Shown: piece by piece, positions 1-7,095 of the stretch | Layout of the letters: the number at the start of each line of letters is the position of its first letter | How positions within the stretch are numbered: the stretch's first letter is position 1 | Source of the DNA: Fidelibacterota bacterium | GTDB lineage: Bacteria > Marinisomatota > Marinisomatia > Marinisomatales > UBA8229 | DNA: 11,794 bases | Assembly (NCBI GenBank): GCA_002686675.1 | Contig: NYYF01000067.1 | Span: 1-11,794 of the forward strand | Direction of reading: 5' to 3' | Translations under genes and position numbers: made by a program | Notes under the pieces: model-generated | What the model was told of the DNA's origin: nothing | The model's database searches: none | The model's input: the letters and a program-made list of their open reading frames with translations, nothing else

Positions 1-2
1 AC

Positions 3-71
3 GAAATTGAGTTGACATTGGCAAAAAAAGACAAGATTGAGGCTTACGAACGGAAACATGGTTTGGTTTGA
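3..71 (+). CDS. possible 3' end of an upstream gene (unrecognised, partial)
   Basis: Frame 3 is open from the window edge to a TGA at 69-71 and encodes 22 residues ending in AYERKHGLV. The residues are charged and helix-like, as in many C-termini, but the fragment is too short to assign. An open run of this length could easily occur by chance, so confidence is low. It ends 32 bases before the earliest start I can give the next gene. Confidence 0.25.
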   Translation, partial: EIELTLAKKDKIEAYERKHGLV

Positions 72-103
72 GAAGGTGTTGTGTCTAATATCGGCTTCGT
101 GTC

Positions 104-2002
104 TTGATCTCTTATAGCATAGTGTTGTATCTATTATTAGTGATATTGCCCCGTAATGATGTGACGGACAAAGGATTGGTTCGAACTCAACAAATGCAAA
201 TCGGTGGGGTGGATGATGCTCGTCCCATGGTTGGTCGAAAAAGAACATGGTTCATTATTGGGGGAATAGCCTTGGGAATTATTGTGGGTATTAGTGCATC
301 CAGTAAATTTTTGAATAAGGGACTGTCTGGTATCGACAGTAAATCCATAGCTGTTTTACCATTTGATAATATGAGTGATAGCAAGGATGATGAATATTTT
401 AGTGATGGGATTACGGAAGATATTATTTCGGAGCTGGCCAAGATCAATGACCTGTTTGTAATTTCACGAACATCTATTATGCGTTACAAAGATACCGATA
501 AATCAATGAAGGAAATTGGCAAGGAACTGGGAGTATCAACAATTCTTGAAGGAAGTGTGCGGAAGATTGGTGATCGGGTTAGAATAGTTGGCCAATTAAT
601 TGAGACAGCAACTGATAAGCACCTTTGGACTGATAGGTATGATCTGGAATTGACAGACATTTTCGAAGTTCAGGACCAGGTTGCAAAGGCTATTGCGGGA
701 GCATTAAAGATTGAACTTTCCAGTGAGGAAACAGCTAAAATTGCAATGACACCGACCGAAAATATTGAAGCATATGAATTATATCTAAAAGGGAAGTCCC
801 TTTTTTATACATATGAGGTTCTTAAAGTAGAAAAAAGTACAGAATTTTTCCAGAAAGCTTTAAAAAAAGATCCAGAGTTTGCACTAGCGCATGCGGGCAT
901 TTCAAAAGCCTATATGATGCTGAGAATGCGCCAATTTATAATTATGACACCGGTTGCAACCATGTTGATTGAAAAAGCATCGGAGCATGCTCATATTGCA
1001 TTAGAATTGGCACCCAATGATCCAGAAGTACTGTTTGCACTGGGCTATTATTATTTTTATGGTTCAAATGAGCTGAAAAAAGCGAATGAAGCTTATCAGA
1101 AAACAGTAGAATTAAACCCAAAACATGCTCATGCCCATGATGAAATCGCAGACTTGCTTCACCAGGAAAAAGGCCTCATAGAAGAGGCATTTAATGAATA
1201 TGAAATTGCTCTGACTTACGATCCTTATCTTATTCCCGCCCTTTGGAATGTTGGTGACTTATATATTAAAAAGGGGCAGTTCGGAAAATCGCTTCAACAT
1301 TTGGATAAAGCTCTGGAAATTTACCCCAATGTAGACAATTTTTATTTACTTAAAGCAATTGCACAGTATGCCCAAAATGATTTTATTGGCTGCAGGTCTA
1401 CGCTTGACCAACTTACAATTGTCAGTCATAGAATTTCTTCATTCGTCTTCAAATATCAAGTCCCTGTTATAAATAGTTTGATCTTTCTTAAAAAGGGTGA
1501 AATTGATGCTGCAGAAAAGTTTGCGCATACAATGACGAGAGAAAGTTTGGATAATGAAGCTATGGTTCCTTATTCATATTATTTAAATGGATTTATTGAA
1601 TTAGAAAAGGGGAATTATGAGATAGCACTCAGTCATTTCAATAAATTGTTTACTTGGAAATATGTTTTCAATATTGCAGGGACCGCCGAACCAATGCTTC
1701 GAGATATTGCCCGCTTCGGGCGTGGGGAGGCTTATTTCCATCAGGGCAATTTCTTTGATGCCTTGAATGAATTCCAGAGCATGAGGACAACATATAGTGG
1801 TGAGAGCAACGATTTTATCTATGATCAATACTGGCCCAGGAAGCATTACAAAATTGGTCTCTGTTATGAAAAAATGGGCAACACTCATAAAGCTTTAGAT
1901 CATTACGAAAAATTTCTAAAAATTTGGTCGGAAGCTGATGAAGATATTGAGGATATTGTGGATGCAAAAAGACGGATTACTAAGTTAAAAGCAAAAGTCT
2001 GA
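104..2002 (+). CDS. membrane-anchored FlgO/TolB-like TPR protein
   Basis: This is a 632-residue protein of the kind often annotated as a tetratricopeptide or adenylate-cyclase-like TPR protein. Residues 1-16 are hydrophobic. Residues 48-65 (TWFIIGGIALGIIVGIS) form a clear membrane segment after a basic GRKR. Residues 81-205 match the FlgO/TolB-N-like domain that opens with SIAVLPFDNMS and continues DEYFSDGITEDIISEL. From about residue 222 to the end the protein is TPR helices, such as ALELAPNDPEVLFALGYYY and ALEIYPNVDNFYLLKAIAQ. It is probably a scaffold anchored in the inner membrane; its partner is unknown. The 5' end is uncertain: position 104 is a TTG with no good ribosome binding site, and in-frame ATGs lie at 194 and 227. 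DVTDKGLVRT (residues 19-28) resembles a motif that in relatives follows further N-terminal membrane helices, so the N-terminus may be shortened or frameshifted. Confidence 0.8.
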   Translation: MISYSIVLYLLLVILPRNDVTDKGLVRTQQMQIGGVDDARPMVGRKRTWFIIGGIALGIIVGISASSKFLNKGLSGIDSKSIAVLPFDNMSDSKDDEYFSDGITEDIISELAKINDLFVISRTSIMRYKDTDKSMKEIGKELGVSTILEGSVRKIGDRVRIVGQLIETATDKHLWTDRYDLELTDIFEVQDQVAKAIAGALKIELSSEETAKIAMTPTENIEAYELYLKGKSLFYTYEVLKVEKSTEFFQKALKKDPEFALAHAGISKAYMMLRMRQFIIMTPVATMLIEKASEHAHIALELAPNDPEVLFALGYYYFYGSNELKKANEAYQKTVELNPKHAHAHDEIADLLHQEKGLIEEAFNEYEIALTYDPYLIPALWNVGDLYIKKGQFGKSLQHLDKALEIYPNVDNFYLLKAIAQYAQNDFIGCRSTLDQLTIVSHRISSFVFKYQVPVINSLIFLKKGEIDAAEKFAHTMTRESLDNEAMVPYSYYLNGFIELEKGNYEIALSHFNKLFTWKYVFNIAGTAEPMLRDIARFGRGEAYFHQGNFFDALNEFQSMRTTYSGESNDFIYDQYWPRKHYKIGLCYEKMGNTHKALDHYEKFLKIWSEADEDIEDIVDAKRRITKLKAKV

Positions 2003-2275
2003 TATGATTCCGCGAAAAGTTAAAACCCTGAAAGGTTTCCCGCACTACAGTGGTCTATCAATCGTTTGCATTTTTCCTGGAAAGAACTCACAGGAGAAAC
2101 GATACAAAACAATTTATGGATCAGGTTGGTTCTCGGAGGACGAAACGCAAAAAAACAGAGGAGAAGGAGGATGAGCTCTTTGGAAGGCATTTTATTCTAT
2201 TTGGAGCAAGTATGTACTGCAAATTGATTCTATACTCCCCTGGGGGTAAATTGAGAACGTGAAAAGGAGATGGTT
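2003..2275 (+). other. gene-poor spacer with competing short ORFs
   Basis: About 270 bases separate the TPR gene from the MORN_2 protein. All three + frames hold only short ORFs: ATG 2004 to TGA 2174 (56 aa), GTG 2050 to 2262 (70 aa), and an open frame from 2024 that includes ATG 2171 and ends near 2228. None resembles a family I know, and none has a well-spaced ribosome binding site. The segment is less AT-rich than its surroundings and may be a decayed gene or a long leader for the next gene. I saw no strong terminator hairpin; AAACC/GGTTT at 2023-2038 gives only 5 pairs and no T-tract. Confidence 0.4.
2264..2269 (+). promoter_or_regulatory. Shine-Dalgarno AAGGAG that fixes the next start
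   Basis: AAGGAG touches the ATG at 2270 with no spacing but lies 6 bases before the ATG at 2276. The second start is therefore preferred, and it begins a clean signal peptide (MKRFLFIALFLSVMFG). Confidence 0.7.
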
Positions 2276-3541
2276 ATGAAGAGATTTTTATTTATTGCAC
2301 TTTTTCTATCTGTTATGTTTGGACAGCAAAGAGCAACAACTGATGATGAGGAAATAGTAATTCTAAATGAAGACGGTTCTTGGCAGTATCAAACGGGTGA
2401 AACAGGAAAGAAAAAAGATGAAGGAACTGCCAAGGATGAGAAAGAAAATGGGATATGGATTACTTTGTATGAGAATGGACAGAAGAACAGTGAAGGTGCT
2501 TACAGGGGTGGGAAAAAAGATGGACAATGGATTGAATGGTACACGACTGGGGAGAAGAAAAGCGAAGGAAATTACACGGATGGAAAAAAAGATGGGAAAT
2601 GGACTGAATGGAATAAAGAATGGCAGAAATCTGAAGGAATGTACACGGATGGAAAAAAAGATGGTAAATGGACTTATTGGGAGTTGTACGACAATGGACT
2701 GAAATTTAAAGAAGAACCTTACAATTATGAGAAAGGAGATTGGACATGGATTTCTTTGTATGTGACCGGACAGAAGAAAAGTGGAGGGACTTTTAAGGAT
2801 GGAAAAAAAGTTGGAGAATGGACTGTATGGTATACGACTGGGGAGAAAAAAAGTGGAGGAACTTATAGGGATGGGAAAAAAGAAGGACCATGGACTGAAT
2901 GGTATAAGAGTGGGCAGAAGAAAAGTGGAGGAGATTACACGGATGGTGTAAAAGAGGGGATATGGATTTCTTTGTATGAGGTTGGGGAGAAGAAAAGTGA
3001 TGAAATTTATACGGATGGAGAAGAAGACGGGAAATGGACTTTTTGGTCTCCAAATGGGAAAGAAAGTTCGGAACTTTCTTTCAAAAGTGGAAGAAAATGG
3101 GATGGGATATATACTAAATGGTATTCTAATGGACAGAAGTGGTCGGAAAGAACTTACAAGGATGGTAAAACTGTTGGTTTAGGAACTATATGGTATGAGA
3201 CTGGACAGAAGATGGAAGAAGGGATTTATGAGGATGGAGGGAAAGATAGTTTATGGACTTTTTGGTTTGTGAATGGAAAGAAGAAGTCGGAAAGAACTTA
3301 CAAGGATGGGAAAGTACACGGAAAGATGAATATATGGTATGAGACTGGTCAGAAAATGATAGAGGGAAATTTCAAAGATGAGAAGGAAGAAGGAATATTT
3401 ACTCGATGGTATGAAAATGGGAAGAAAGAAAGCAAAGGAATGTACAGGAATGGAGAGCAGGAAGGAGAATGGACTTACTACAATAAAGATGGAAGAATTA
3501 AAGAAGTAAAAGACTACTTAAGAGTAATAAATGAAGACTAA
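2276..3541 (+). CDS. secreted MORN_2 (YwqK-type) repeat protein
   Basis: This 421-residue protein has a signal peptide at residues 1-16 (MKRFLFIALFLSVMFG), so it should leave the cytoplasm. A short motif follows, EEIVILNEDGSWQY, typical of small periplasmic proteins. The rest is about 15 tandem repeats of roughly 24 residues with the pattern GKWTxWYxxGQKKSEGxYxDGKKD, which is the MORN_2 repeat (Pfam PF07661 family). Such repeats form long beta-hairpin arrays. Many relatives carry the label 'YwqK family antitoxin', but nothing here suggests a toxin partner, so I do not use that role. The molecular function is unknown. A smaller paralogue lies directly downstream. The + strand is strikingly purine-rich, which opens long spurious frames on both strands. 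The repeats show recent duplication at the DNA level (291-, 216- and 144-nt offsets). Confidence 0.85.
   Translation: MKRFLFIALFLSVMFGQQRATTDDEEIVILNEDGSWQYQTGETGKKKDEGTAKDEKENGIWITLYENGQKNSEGAYRGGKKDGQWIEWYTTGEKKSEGNYTDGKKDGKWTEWNKEWQKSEGMYTDGKKDGKWTYWELYDNGLKFKEEPYNYEKGDWTWISLYVTGQKKSGGTFKDGKKVGEWTVWYTTGEKKSGGTYRDGKKEGPWTEWYKSGQKKSGGDYTDGVKEGIWISLYEVGEKKSDEIYTDGEEDGKWTFWSPNGKESSELSFKSGRKWDGIYTKWYSNGQKWSERTYKDGKTVGLGTIWYETGQKMEEGIYEDGGKDSLWTFWFVNGKKKSERTYKDGKVHGKMNIWYETGQKMIEGNFKDEKEEGIFTRWYENGKKESKGMYRNGEQEGEWTYYNKDGRIKEVKDYLRVINED
2450..3495 (+). repeat. tandem array of about 15 MORN_2 coding repeats
   Basis: The base unit is 69-75 nt (23-25 codons). Longer-period copies sit on top of it. 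The segment at 2453 (ATATGGATTACTTTGTATG) recurs at 2744. TGGTACACGACTGGGG at 2537 recurs at 2828 with one change. TGGACTGAATGG at 2600 recurs at 2891. All three pairs are 291 nt apart, which marks duplication of a four-repeat block. The 2744 segment recurs at 2960, 216 nt on. A 24-nt identical stretch at 3142-3165 recurs at 3286-3309, 144 nt on. Confidence 0.8.
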
Positions 3542-3552
3542 TCAACAATTAC
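3539..3552 (+). repeat. shared 3' flank of the two MORN_2 genes, copy 1
   Basis: TAATCAACAATTAC begins at the stop codon of the first MORN_2 gene. It matches 13 of 14 bases at 4028-4041, just after the second gene. Homology between the paralogues therefore extends past their coding ends. Confidence 0.55.
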
Positions 3553-3607
3553 TGAATTATTTGATGAAATAAAATGGAGTATGAATTTTAGACTAAGGAC
3601 AAATTAA

Positions 3608-4030
3608 ATGAAAAAGCTATTTATTTTATTTACATTTATTTTATTCGTTATTTCCTGTGGTAAAGACAAAGATAACATCAAAGATGGTTATTTTAGTTAC
3701 CCCTACGAGAATGGACAGACTAAGATAGAAGGAAATCATAAAGATGGAAAGAAAGACGGTAAATGGACTATCTATTACGAAAATGGACAGATAGAATATA
3801 ATATATACTACAAAAATGGTAAAAAGGATGGTAAGTGGATTTGGTATTACGAAAACGGGCAGATAAAAATGAAAGGAAACCACAAAAATGGAAAGAAAGA
3901 TAGTAAATGGACTATCTATTATGAAGATGGACAGAAGGAATATGAAAGTACTTACAAGGATGGAATCAAAGATGGTAAATGGACTGAGTACAATGAAGAT
4001 GGAACGATAAAAGAAGTAAAAGAGTACTAA
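3608..4030 (+). CDS. MORN_2 repeat lipoprotein
   Basis: This 140-residue protein has a lipoprotein signal: MKKLFILFTFILFVIS followed by lipobox cysteine C17. It should be lipid-anchored in the envelope. The mature part has about five MORN_2 repeats; YENGQ/YEDGQ occurs near residues 33, 57, 81 and 106. It ends in DGTIKEVKEY, matching DGRIKEVKDY near the end of the upstream paralogue. The array carries its own 144-nt duplication: GGAAATCATAAAGATGG at 3731 recurs as a close copy at 3875, and AAATGGACTATCTATTA at 3761 recurs at 3905. The start is supported by AAGGA at 3595-3599, 8 bases upstream. Function is unknown. The 66-base gap after the first paralogue would allow co-transcription. Confidence 0.85.
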   Translation: MKKLFILFTFILFVISCGKDKDNIKDGYFSYPYENGQTKIEGNHKDGKKDGKWTIYYENGQIEYNIYYKNGKKDGKWIWYYENGQIKMKGNHKNGKKDSKWTIYYEDGQKEYESTYKDGIKDGKWTEYNEDGTIKEVKEY

Positions 4031-4041
4031 CCAACAATTAC
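4028..4041 (+). repeat. shared 3' flank of the two MORN_2 genes, copy 2
   Basis: TAACCAACAATTAC starts at the stop codon of the lipoprotein gene and differs by one base from 3539-3552. The first gene carries about 20 extra bases (3518-3538) between the shared EVKDY/EVKEY codons and this element. Confidence 0.55.
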
Positions 4042-4070
4042 AAATTCATTCCTCTTGGAAAATTGAAGAG

Positions 4071-4820
4071 ATGGAGAAGATATTATTACTTTTAATTCCT
4101 CTCTTCTTTCTTTTTGTTGGTTGTGAGGATGAACAGCTGAAAGACTGTGCTGGAATTGATGGCGGAATTGCTCAAGTTGATAGTTGCGGAGTCTGCGTAG
4201 GTGGTACTACTGATGTGACTGCGTGTGTGCAAGATTGTGCTGATGCCTGGGGTGGAAACAATATTTGTGGGTGCACAGTTAACACTGCTTCCAATTATAA
4301 TCCTGAAGCAACTTATGATGATAACAGTTGTTTATTTCATTTTTCTCTCGTTGACCTAAATCCTAATTCTTCAACCTCTGAACAAACTATTGCCCCTGCT
4401 GACTTTTTTGGTGATGTCTGTATTGTCTTTTTCGGGCATGAATCCTGAGGGACCTGCAGAAGCCGGTTCGGCTTTTTGAACAGTATTTATCTTGATTTAG
4501 TCTCACAGTATATTTTGGATGTACATATTTTGGGTATTGGAAAGGATCAGTATAATGAAAATCTTAATCAAATGGTTGAAGGACGGGTACTTCCATGGAT
4601 GGAAGATTCACAGAATGAGGGTTATCCCGTTTGGACAGACTGGGATGCCAGTCAGAGATATGTATATTTTTTAAATCGAGATGGTATCATTGATACGACC
4701 TTCAATATCACTCCTTATTCCCCAAGCAATCCTGCAGATTATGCGTACATTATGGGCCTAATATTGGAGCTTCGGACCGATGATGTACCTTCTTCCGTGT
4801 TTGATGTTGATTTCAAATAA
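4071..4820 (+). CDS. probable selenoprotein: Cys-rich lipoprotein with thioredoxin/peroxiredoxin-like domain (U-G-T-C)
   Basis: I read one gene of 249 residues through an in-frame TGA at 4446-4448. Residues 1-17 are a lipoprotein signal with lipobox cysteine C18 (FLFVGC). Residues 26-87 are a Cys-rich segment: C26, C39, C42, C52, C56, C66, C68, C87. A redoxin-like domain follows: strand DVCIVFFGHES (115-125), then codon 126 = TGA, then G127-T128-C129, then helix RSRFGFLNSIYLDL. This places the TGA at the first position of a CxxC-type active site. The downstream half keeps redoxin features: strand VHILGIGKDQY and later QRYVYFLNRDGII, where peroxiredoxins carry an Arg-containing strand; no thioredoxin cis-Pro is evident there. 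The two halves are in the same frame with no other stop. The expected role is thiol/selenol redox chemistry in the envelope; the substrate is unknown. The alternative is a gene killed by a nonsense mutation, with the C-terminal part restarting at TTG 4476. No strong ribosome binding site precedes 4071. Confidence 0.72.
4449..4478 (+). promoter_or_regulatory. candidate bacterial SECIS hairpin
   Basis: Immediately after the TGA, 4460-4465 (AAGCCG) pairs perfectly with 4469-4474 (CGGCTT). A G-U and an A-U pair (4459/4475 and 4458/4476) extend the stem. The apex is GGUUC (4465-4469) if the closing pair opens. Bacterial SECIS elements are stem-loops in the coding region just 3' of the UGA, with a GGU-type apex; in E. 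coli fdhF the apical GGU lies 19-21 nt after the UGA by my count, here it lies 17-19 nt after. A GC stem followed by five Ts could also be read as a weak intrinsic terminator. Confidence 0.55.
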
Positions 4821-4853
4821 ATGGTAATTTTTTATTAATAATACTAAAATTTT

Positions 4854-5516
4854 ATGTCTACCGCCACAATTATGCTGGATGAAAAACTGAGGGAGTATCT
4901 TTTAAATGTTTCCGTAAAGGAGTCAGAAATCCTCCGGGAACTTCGTGAAGAAACAGCGCAGATGGAATATTCCGCAATGCAGATTTCTCCAGAGCAAGGT
5001 GCCTTCATGTCATTTTTAGTTGAGCTAATTCAGGCCAAGCGCACACTTGAAATTGGTGTTTTTACCGGCTACAGTGCACTTGTAGTAGCAATGGCGCTTT
5101 CTAAAGATGGAATCGTAACAGCCTGCGATGTGAGTGAAGAATGGACAAATGTCGGTATGAAATACTGGAAAAAAGCACAAGTAGAAGATAAAATTGACCT
5201 CCGAATTGGTCCTGCTTTGAAAACACTTGATCAACTTCTTTCTGAGGGGAAACAAGAAACCTATGATTTTTCTTTTATTGATGCTGATAAAATAGAGTAC
5301 CAAGGTTATTTTGATAAATCTCTGGAGCTTCTTCGGATTGGAGGATTGATAGCAATTGATAATGTTTTATGGGGAGGGAGCGTAATAGATGATTCCATTC
5401 AGGATTCATCTACAAAAGCAATCCGGGAATTCAATGAGAACTTAAGTTCCGATCCAAGAGTTTCCATTTCAATGGTTCCAATTGGGGATGGTTTGACATT
5501 AGCGTGTAAGCTATAA
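4854..5516 (+). CDS. class I SAM-dependent O-methyltransferase (CCoAOMT/COMT-like)
   Basis: This 220-residue cytoplasmic enzyme has the normal family length (about 215-225). It should transfer a methyl group from S-adenosylmethionine to a hydroxyl, typically of a catechol-like substrate, using a divalent metal. The SAM-binding motif I is LEIGVFTGYSAL (residues 65-76). The metal-site residues appear as FIDADK (D143) and IDNVLWGG (D169, N170), as in caffeoyl-CoA O-methyltransferases and bacterial relatives. The natural substrate cannot be told from sequence. The ATG at 4854 has no visible Shine-Dalgarno; the 33 bases before it are almost pure A/T, which may favour initiation or hold a promoter. 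It has no evident functional link to either neighbour. Confidence 0.9.
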   Translation: MSTATIMLDEKLREYLLNVSVKESEILRELREETAQMEYSAMQISPEQGAFMSFLVELIQAKRTLEIGVFTGYSALVVAMALSKDGIVTACDVSEEWTNVGMKYWKKAQVEDKIDLRIGPALKTLDQLLSEGKQETYDFSFIDADKIEYQGYFDKSLELLRIGGLIAIDNVLWGGSVIDDSIQDSSTKAIREFNENLSSDPRVSISMVPIGDGLTLACKL

Positions 5517-5582
5517 AAATGTATCAATCCGTTTTTTCCTTAAAGAATCAAGAATTCCATTCTGGATGAATGTTTCTATGCT

Positions 5583-5607
5583 GTTTGATCATAAACTGGT
5601 GATCAAC
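5583..5607 (+). other. imperfect hairpin in the spacer before gltX
   Basis: GTTTGATCA (5583-5591) pairs with TGATCAAC (5600-5607) over 8 pairs with one bulged T and an 8-base loop. No T-tract follows, so it is not a standard terminator. It lies in the 145-base gap between the methyltransferase and gltX. It could be a weak transcript-stabilising or regulatory structure, or chance. The rest of the gap is AT-rich with three TTCAATT-like words at 5620-5654 and no other clear signal. Confidence 0.35.
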
Positions 5608-5661
5608 TAATTTCAGGCTGTTCAATTTTCAATTCTTAATTAGTTTTCAATTAATAGGTAA

Positions 5662-7095
5662 ATGAGCTCAAAGAATCCCAGAGTCAGATTTGCACCCAGT
5701 CCAACCGGGGAACTCCACCTTGGAGGAGCCAGGACAGCCCTGTTTAACTGGTTGTTTGCAAGGCATCATGATGGTCAATTTCTCTTGAGAATTGAAGACA
5801 CTGACCAGGCACGTTCCAGAGAGGAATTCACTCAACAGATTTGCGACTCTTTAAGCTGGCTTGGACTGGACTGGGATGAGGAACTTCTTTATCAATCCAA
5901 GAGGGGAGATCGCTACAGCGAATTGATCAATATTCTCCTTAAAACTGAAGATTCATACAGGTGTTTTTGTTCAAAGGAGGAATTGACTCGAAAACGGGAG
6001 AAAGCACAGAGTGAAAGCGGTGGCTATATGTATGATGGATCTTGCCGAGCTCTTTCTGAAGAACTCATTTCTGAAAAGTTATCGGGTAATCACCCCTTTG
6101 TTGTTCGATTAAAAGTTCCCCGGAAAGTACTTAAATTCCAGGACCATATTTATGGTGAAATAGAAGTGAATACTGAAGAGATTGATGATTTTATTGTTGC
6201 TCGTTCAGATGGAAATCCAACTTATAATCTTGTGGTAGTAATTGATGACCATGACATGGACATTACACATGTGATTCGCGGGGAAGATCATGTTTCGAAT
6301 ACACCAAAACAGATTATGATCTACGAAGCTCTTGGGTTTCCAATACCGGAGTTTGCCCATCTCCCAATGATTCTTGGCCCCGATAAGCGCAGGCTCAGTA
6401 AGCGCCATGGTGCCACCGGTGTGCAGGAATACCGGGACAATGGATATCTTCCGGAAGCTTTGATCAATTATCTTTCATTGCTTGGGTGGAATCCTGATAC
6501 GGAAAAAGAAATTTTTTCATTACATGAACTGGCGCAGTCTTTCCAGATAAACCAGATACAGAAAAAACCCGCAGTGTATGATGAAAAAAAACTTCACTGG
6601 ATCAGCGGTCAGCATATCTTCAATTCTACAGTAAATGATCTTTTTGAAGGAATCCGAAAGATAAATCTGGACTGGCGTGGAGAGGAAGAGGATGAATTCC
6701 TGATAGAGGTAATCGAACTCCTAAAATTACGGGCAAAATCTCTCACTGAACTGCAGGATATCTCCGAATATTTTTTTGAAGATCCGAAATCGTATGATGA
6801 AAAAGCTTCCCGGAAACACTGGAAGGATGATACTGTTAGCTCGTTAGTCCGGCAGTATTATAAAACACTGAACACATTGGATGAATGGACTGAGGATGGA
6901 GTGGAACAGGCTCTCCGGAATGTTGCAGAGGACGAAGGGATATCTGCAGGAAAATTGATCCACCCGGTTCGGTTATCATTGAGTGGCGTTCCTGCTGGGC
7001 CATCTCTATTTTCCATGATGGAGCTATTAGGGAGGGAAACGTGCCTCAGACGTCTTGGGTCCGCCCTTCAGCGCTTTCCATTTCAGGAGACGTGA
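5662..7095 (+). CDS. gltX: glutamyl-tRNA synthetase
   Basis: This 477-residue class I aminoacyl-tRNA synthetase charges tRNA-Glu with glutamate in the cytoplasm. The length is normal for bacterial GluRS (about 465-490). The first signature is [19 protein letters not shown], with HLGG at residues 20-22 standing for HIGH. The KMSKS motif appears as RLSKR at 244-248 ([13 protein letters not shown]). Other hallmarks are LLRIEDTD (41-48), [13 protein letters not shown] (205-216) and [15 protein letters not shown] [14 protein letters not shown]101, C103 and C128 correspond to most of the zinc ligands seen in some GluRS; the usual fourth ligand after C128 is not evident. The helical C-terminal half is the anticodon-binding region. 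The start has only a weak AGGT upstream. glnS follows after 13 bases and is probably co-transcribed. With a true GlnRS present, this enzyme need not mischarge tRNA-Gln. Confidence 0.97.
   Translation: MSSKNPRVRFAPSPTGELHLGGARTALFNWLFARHHDGQFLLRIEDTDQARSREEFTQQICDSLSWLGLDWDEELLYQSKRGDRYSELINILLKTEDSYRCFCSKEELTRKREKAQSESGGYMYDGSCRALSEELISEKLSGNHPFVVRLKVPRKVLKFQDHIYGEIEVNTEEIDDFIVARSDGNPTYNLVVVIDDHDMDITHVIRGEDHVSNTPKQIMIYEALGFPIPEFAHLPMILGPDKRRLSKRHGATGVQEYRDNGYLPEALINYLSLLGWNPDTEKEIFSLHELAQSFQINQIQKKPAVYDEKKLHWISGQHIFNSTVNDLFEGIRKINLDWRGEEEDEFLIEVIELLKLRAKSLTELQDISEYFFEDPKSYDEKASRKHWKDDTVSSLVRQYYKTLNTLDEWTEDGVEQALRNVAEDEGISAGKLIHPVRLSLSGVPAGPSLFSMMELLGRETCLRRLGSALQRFPFQET

Noticed and set aside
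2022..2039. Terminator hairpin after the TPR gene (AAACC...GGTTT)
   Set aside because: It has only five weak pairs and no following T-tract.
2367..3182. Long open frames in other phases within the MORN_2 gene (2367-2702 and 2976-3182 on +, 2793-3053 on -)
   Set aside because: They are by-products of the purine-rich repeat DNA. Their translations are low-complexity Lys/Met/Gly or His/Ser/Phe-rich and carry no domain.
2276..4030. YwqK-type antitoxin of a toxin-antitoxin pair
   Set aside because: The family name is inherited from Bacillus. These proteins are exported, come as two paralogues, and have no toxin-like gene next to them.
4446..4448. TGA read as Trp or Gly because of an alternative genetic code
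   Set aside because: TGA is the natural stop of the TPR gene (2000-2002), gltX (7093-7095) and the CsgG-like gene (10158-10160), each at the expected family length or just before the next start. TGA therefore works as a stop here.
4457..4477. Intrinsic transcription terminator after a short Cys-rich lipoprotein
   Set aside because: The GC stem followed by T5 does look like one. However, the Ts pair within the stem, the frame continues without stops for 124 codons, and the downstream half is a sensible redoxin. SECIS is the better reading, though the terminator remains an alternative.
4476..4820. Separate 114-aa gene starting at TTG 4476
   Set aside because: No ribosome binding site precedes it, and it would begin in the middle of the helix that follows a redox active site. 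It is better explained as the second half of the 4071 gene.
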